Source: an uncultured Eubacterium sp.
GTDB lineage: Bacteria; Bacillota; Clostridia; Lachnospirales; Lachnospiraceae
DNA length: 30,805 nt
Assembly (NCBI GenBank): GCA_934317205.1
Contig: CAKREL010000018.1
Coordinates: 1 to 30,805 of the forward strand
Direction of reading: 5' to 3'
The notes beneath the pieces were generated by a model. That model ran no database searches and had not been told where the DNA came from. It saw only the letters and a list, made by a program, of their open reading frames with translations. Position 1 is the stretch's first letter. Each line of letters starts with the position of its first letter. Below are positions 27,788 through 30,805 of this stretch, piece by piece. The position numbers were made by a program, and so were the translations under genes.

Positions 27788-30700
27788 TTATGCCTGTACT
27801 TTTCCATTTACAACTTTGTAAGATTTACCATTTAATTTAACAGTTCCGTTGTAAGAGAAGTCTACTTTTCCTCCGTTAATATACCACCAGCCGTTCTCGT
27901 TGTTTGCAACTCCGGTGAAGTTAAAGTTTACTTTTCCGTTTTCTACTCTCCACCAGCCATTCTCATTGTTTGCAACTCCGGTGTAGCCAAAGTCTACTTT
28001 ACCGTTTACAATCTTCCACCAGCCGTTTGCATTATTCTTGATTCCGTTATAAGAAAAGTCTACTTTACCATCTTTTACATACCACCAGCCGTTCTCGTTA
28101 TTTGTTACTCCGGTATAGCCAAAGTCTACTTTACCGTTCACAATCTTCCACCAGCCGTTTGCGTTATTTTTGATTCCGTTGTAAGAGAAGTCTACCTGAC
28201 CATTCTTTACATACCACCAGCCGCTTTCATTGTTTGTTACTCCGGTGTAGCCAAAGTCTACTTTACCGTTTACAATTTTCCACCAGCCGTTTTTGTTGTT
28301 TTTGATTCCATTGTAAGAAAAATCTACTTTACCATTTTTTACATAGTACCAGTCTGTTGCATTATTAAACACGCCTGTCACATCATCTGCGACATCACCA
28401 TCTACGTAATAATAGTAATCACCGTTCTCATCCGGCTCATTTGCAAGTCCTGTGAACAGTTTAACTTTTTCAAGTGCTGCAATTGCGGCATTTAAGTGTT
28501 CTGTAGATTCATCTACACTTTCCTGACTTGTTTTACCTTTTGTGGCATTTGCGAGATCATCCTGTGCTTCCTTCAGCTCTGCTTGCAGATCACTCCAGGT
28601 TTTTTCTGTGTAATCATCTTTATCCAGAGCCTCTGCTGCTTTGATGGCTGCTTCCAGCTTGCTTGTATCACTGACAGGTGTCGCTGCATGAATATCATCT
28701 GCCGTCACATTTACTTCTACATTTGTATCTGCATAACCAAGTGTATGAATCGTCAGTACCCATTTTCCGGTTCCGTCAGTTCCTTCCGGAAGCTGGCATC
28801 TTAAGGAATCTGTCAGACCAAGCTGAATTCCCATAGATTTATGCATCCAGTTATCAGCTGCAAATTTTGTTCCATATGTTGCAAGAGCTTTATCGCCATT
28901 GCCATAATATGTCCACTCTACAGACTGCATTGCTGCTCCGAGATCACCATAGTTCTCAGTCAGATCCACACGGAGAAAATCACCATATTTACTGTTACTT
29001 ACAACTTCTACACCCATTTTTGACGTATCTGCTGTCTTTAATTCTGTATCTTTCAGTCCGGAGGTTGTGCCAGTTACTGCTGCTCCAAAGCTGAAGCTTC
29101 CGTCCGCACTCACGGAAACTGTTTTCAGGCCATTTGTATTAGCATCTACTGCTGCAACTGCTTCGTAGCTATTGAGGTTATTCTCAGAATATCCACCAGA
29201 CAGTTTTTCCCCATTTTCTACTACACTGTAAGCTTTTTTGAATGCTTCCAGATTTTTTGTTTTTACTTTTACCGGAACATATTTGATTCCTTTGATCACA
29301 TAATGATCGTATGTAGCAGTTTTTCCATCTACTGTTAATGTAGTAATACCTGTATTTCTGTCAGATGCTTTTACAAGTGTCTTTCCATCTTTTAAAATTG
29401 CGGTATTTGCATCTGTCCAGGAAACTGGCTCATACTCATTTCCATCTGTGTCATAGATCACGACATCCTGCTGGAAACTTCCTCTGTGGAGACCGTGATT
29501 TGCTGTCGCACGGGTAACAACGTCAAATGCGCCTTTATCATACTCACCGTTTGTATCCATTATCTCGGAAGATAATGTGGATCCTGCATTCTGAACATTC
29601 TCTGCTGCATAATACTCAGCATAAGAAAGAGCAGCATATACATAGGAGTATTCCGGTACTACATAGGTAAATGTAAAATCATTTGCATATCCGATTGCTT
29701 TTACGGATACCGTAAACTCATCTCCTGCTGTTGCATCTTTAAACGGAGTTGCTGACTCATTTAAAGAGCCGTCTTTATTGATAATCGTAACGGAACCTTT
29801 TCCTGATGCAGCATAGTCTGTGCCATTTACATTTACGCTTTTGATATTACTGATATAAGCGCTCAGATCATCTGCTGTTGCATCTTTTGCAGCAACAAGG
29901 CTGTCACTTGCATTGTCATAAGCTGCTACTGCTTTATCTGTTGTCAGTTCAAATGTTGCAGAAAGATCTGCATATTTGCCACTCTTGTCTGTAATCTTTA
30001 AAGTATACTCTCCTACTGCTGCGTTCTTATCAAAGCTTAATACACCATCTTTTACAGATACATTGTTCAGTCCCTCTACGCTGTATACCGCATCGTAATC
30101 AGATGGTAATCCTGTGACAGATACAGTTGTCTTTCCTGCATCAGCAGAAGCATTCTCAACTGCTACTGTATTTGCAAATTTTACCGGAACATACTGGTTC
30201 ATTGGAATGTTATATACACCGGCATCTGTGTAATAAGTAACATTATTGATAGTCTGTCCCATCATGGATACATAATCTGCATAAGAAAGCTGGCAGCCAT
30301 GTGTCTCTGTTACAAATCCTGTACTCCATGCGAGTTCTGTTTTTTTCCAGATATTCTCCACATGACGTAATCCGTAGCTGTCGCCTTCTTTTGTGCTGAT
30401 TGTGACACCATATACCGTATTGATATTTTCCGGAAGTCCTTCGATATCAAGCTGATAATCACCATATTTGGTGGAAGTAGATAATGTACTGCTTGCATTA
30501 TCTAACGTTGTTGCAGAAGATGTTTTTACTTCACCAAAGCTGAGTGATTCATCTGCATTTACAGTAAGCTCTTTGTAGTATGATGGTGCTTCACTCAGTA
30601 CATAATAAGAATAATCTGCACTCTCAAACAATGCATCTTTTCCTGTATAAGTTGTAGTGGACTCATTTCCTTTGATAGTTGTAGTAATCGCAACTTTGCT

Positions 30701-30805
30701 CTCATCTGTAATCTGTGTATATTTTCCTGCCAATGCTGCCAGATCACTTACTTTTACAGGGAATGTGATACCACTGATATCTGATCCGTCACTGTTTACA
30801 TGATA
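27788..30805 (-). CDS. Large surface protein with duplicated module, FIVAR-like segment and GWW wall-binding repeats (N-terminus outside window)
   Basis: The frame is open to the right edge, giving 1,005 visible residues. The apparent start at 30733 is only a Leu codon. Two copies of an unknown module are visible: LSYADYVSMMGQ..VPVKF / LSYAEYYAAENV..VPVKV, and ELTVNADESLSFG..SKYGDY / TVSVSADGSFSFG..SKYGDF. An Ig-like stretch lies between. A helical FIVAR-like segment follows (LEAAIKAAEALDKDDYT to LNAAIAALEKV). The C-terminus has eight or nine 22-residue repeats of the type NGWWKIVNGKVDFGYTGV, as in choline-binding-like wall anchors. The signal peptide should lie outside the window. An adhesin or ligand-binding surface role is likely but the ligand is unknown. 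Confidence 0.85.
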   Translation of the reverse strand, partial: YHVNSDGSDISGITFPVKVSDLAALAGKYTQITDESKVAITTTIKGNESTTTYTGKDALFESADYSYYVLSEAPSYYKELTVNADESLSFGEVKTSSATTLDNASSTLSTSTKYGDYQLDIEGLPENINTVYGVTISTKEGDSYGLRHVENIWKKTELAWSTGFVTETHGCQLSYADYVSMMGQTINNVTYYTDAGVYNIPMNQYVPVKFANTVAVENASADAGKTTVSVTGLPSDYDAVYSVEGLNNVSVKDGVLSFDKNAAVGEYTLKITDKSGKYADLSATFELTTDKAVAAYDNASDSLVAAKDATADDLSAYISNIKSVNVNGTDYAASGKGSVTIINKDGSLNESATPFKDATAGDEFTVSVKAIGYANDFTFTYVVPEYSYVYAALSYAEYYAAENVQNAGSTLSSEIMDTNGEYDKGAFDVVTRATANHGLHRGSFQQDVVIYDTDGNEYEPVSWTDANTAILKDGKTLVKASDRNTGITTLTVDGKTATYDHYVIKGIKYVPVKVKTKNLEAFKKAYSVVENGEKLSGGYSENNLNSYEAVAAVDANTNGLKTVSVSADGSFSFGAAVTGTTSGLKDTELKTADTSKMGVEVVSNSKYGDFLRVDLTENYGDLGAAMQSVEWTYYGNGDKALATYGTKFAADNWMHKSMGIQLGLTDSLRCQLPEGTDGTGKWVLTIHTLGYADTNVEVNVTADDIHAATPVSDTSKLEAAIKAAEALDKDDYTEKTWSDLQAELKEAQDDLANATKGKTSQESVDESTEHLNAAIAALEKVKLFTGLANEPDENGDYYYYVDGDVADDVTGVFNNATDWYYVKNGKVDFSYNGIKNNKNGWWKIVNGKVDFGYTGVTNNESGWWYVKNGQVDFSYNGIKNNANGWWKIVNGKVDFGYTGVTNNENGWWYVKDGKVDFSYNGIKNNANGWWKIVNGKVDFGYTGVANNENGWWRVENGKVNFNFTGVANNENGWWYINGGKVDFSYNGTVKLNGKSYKVVNGKVQA
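27818..28366 (-). repeat. 66-bp tandem repeats encoding wall-binding units
   Basis: CCACCAG recurs every 66 bases at 27884, 27950, 28016, 28082, 28148, 28214 and 28280, with a degenerate copy near 28346. In the middle copies two unit types alternate (WWKIVNGKVDFGYTG and WWYVKNGKVDFSYNG), giving a 132-base higher period. Near-identity between alternate units makes copy-number change by slippage likely. Confidence 0.9.

Noticed and set aside
27884..28352. CRISPR-like array from regular spacing
   Set aside because: The 66-base period is inside a reading frame and encodes wall-binding repeats, with no unique spacers.

Overview
The window reads as the chromosome of an anaerobic, spore-forming, low-GC Firmicute, most likely a gut Lachnospiraceae (Clostridia). 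The evidence is a forespore spoVA operon behind a sigma-G-type promoter, an [FeFe]-hydrogenase maturase (HydF), YesM/YesN-type two-component proteins, TTG and GTG starts behind strong AGGAGG sites, and a large surface protein ending in GWW-type cell-wall-binding repeats. The genus cannot be fixed from the sequence alone. No rRNA, tRNA or CRISPR array was seen.

Positions 1 to about 7,780 are the right-hand part of an integrated mobile element whose left end lies outside the window. A leftward operon encodes an excisionase-like HTH protein, two tiny membrane proteins, an HUH replication initiator, an RNase H-like protein and SSB. A second leftward set (an XRE regulator and several very small genes) diverges from a rightward set (a paralogous XRE regulator, an ImmA/IrrE-type protease, an Abi_2/AbiF-type HEPN protein and a tyrosine integrase). 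Six 14-bp dyads between the two XRE genes look like a lysogeny-style switch. Three small-RNA units (promoter plus intrinsic terminator) lie in the element: one upstream of rep, one directly upstream of the Abi gene (arranged like the abiF RNA motif), and one just downstream of the Abi gene on the opposite strand. A 103-bp inverted repeat lies upstream of rep.

Positions 7,868 to 20,167 are chromosomal: hydF, an orphan NMT1/THI5-type substrate-binding lipoprotein, a divergent PLP-dependent threonine aldolase, then a leftward run of a membrane-anchored polysaccharide deacetylase and a heterodimeric ABC exporter, an orphan sugar-type binding lipoprotein, and an OFA-like MFS transporter. Strong hairpin terminators isolate most units.

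Positions 20,551 to 25,376 hold a LytS/YesM-type sensor kinase facing a YesN/AraC-type response regulator, a 76-residue protein and a MATE exporter. Positions 25,478 to 27,628 are an operon of an unknown small membrane protein followed by spoVAA, spoVAB and spoVAC, led by a sequence that fits the sigma-G consensus. From 27,788 to the right edge is the C-terminal 1,005 residues of a surface protein with a duplicated unknown module, a FIVAR-like helical segment and eight or nine 22-residue wall-binding repeats.

The most interesting material is the Abi/ncRNA locus, the other compact RNA units and small ORFs of the mobile element, and the unknown first gene of the sigma-G operon.
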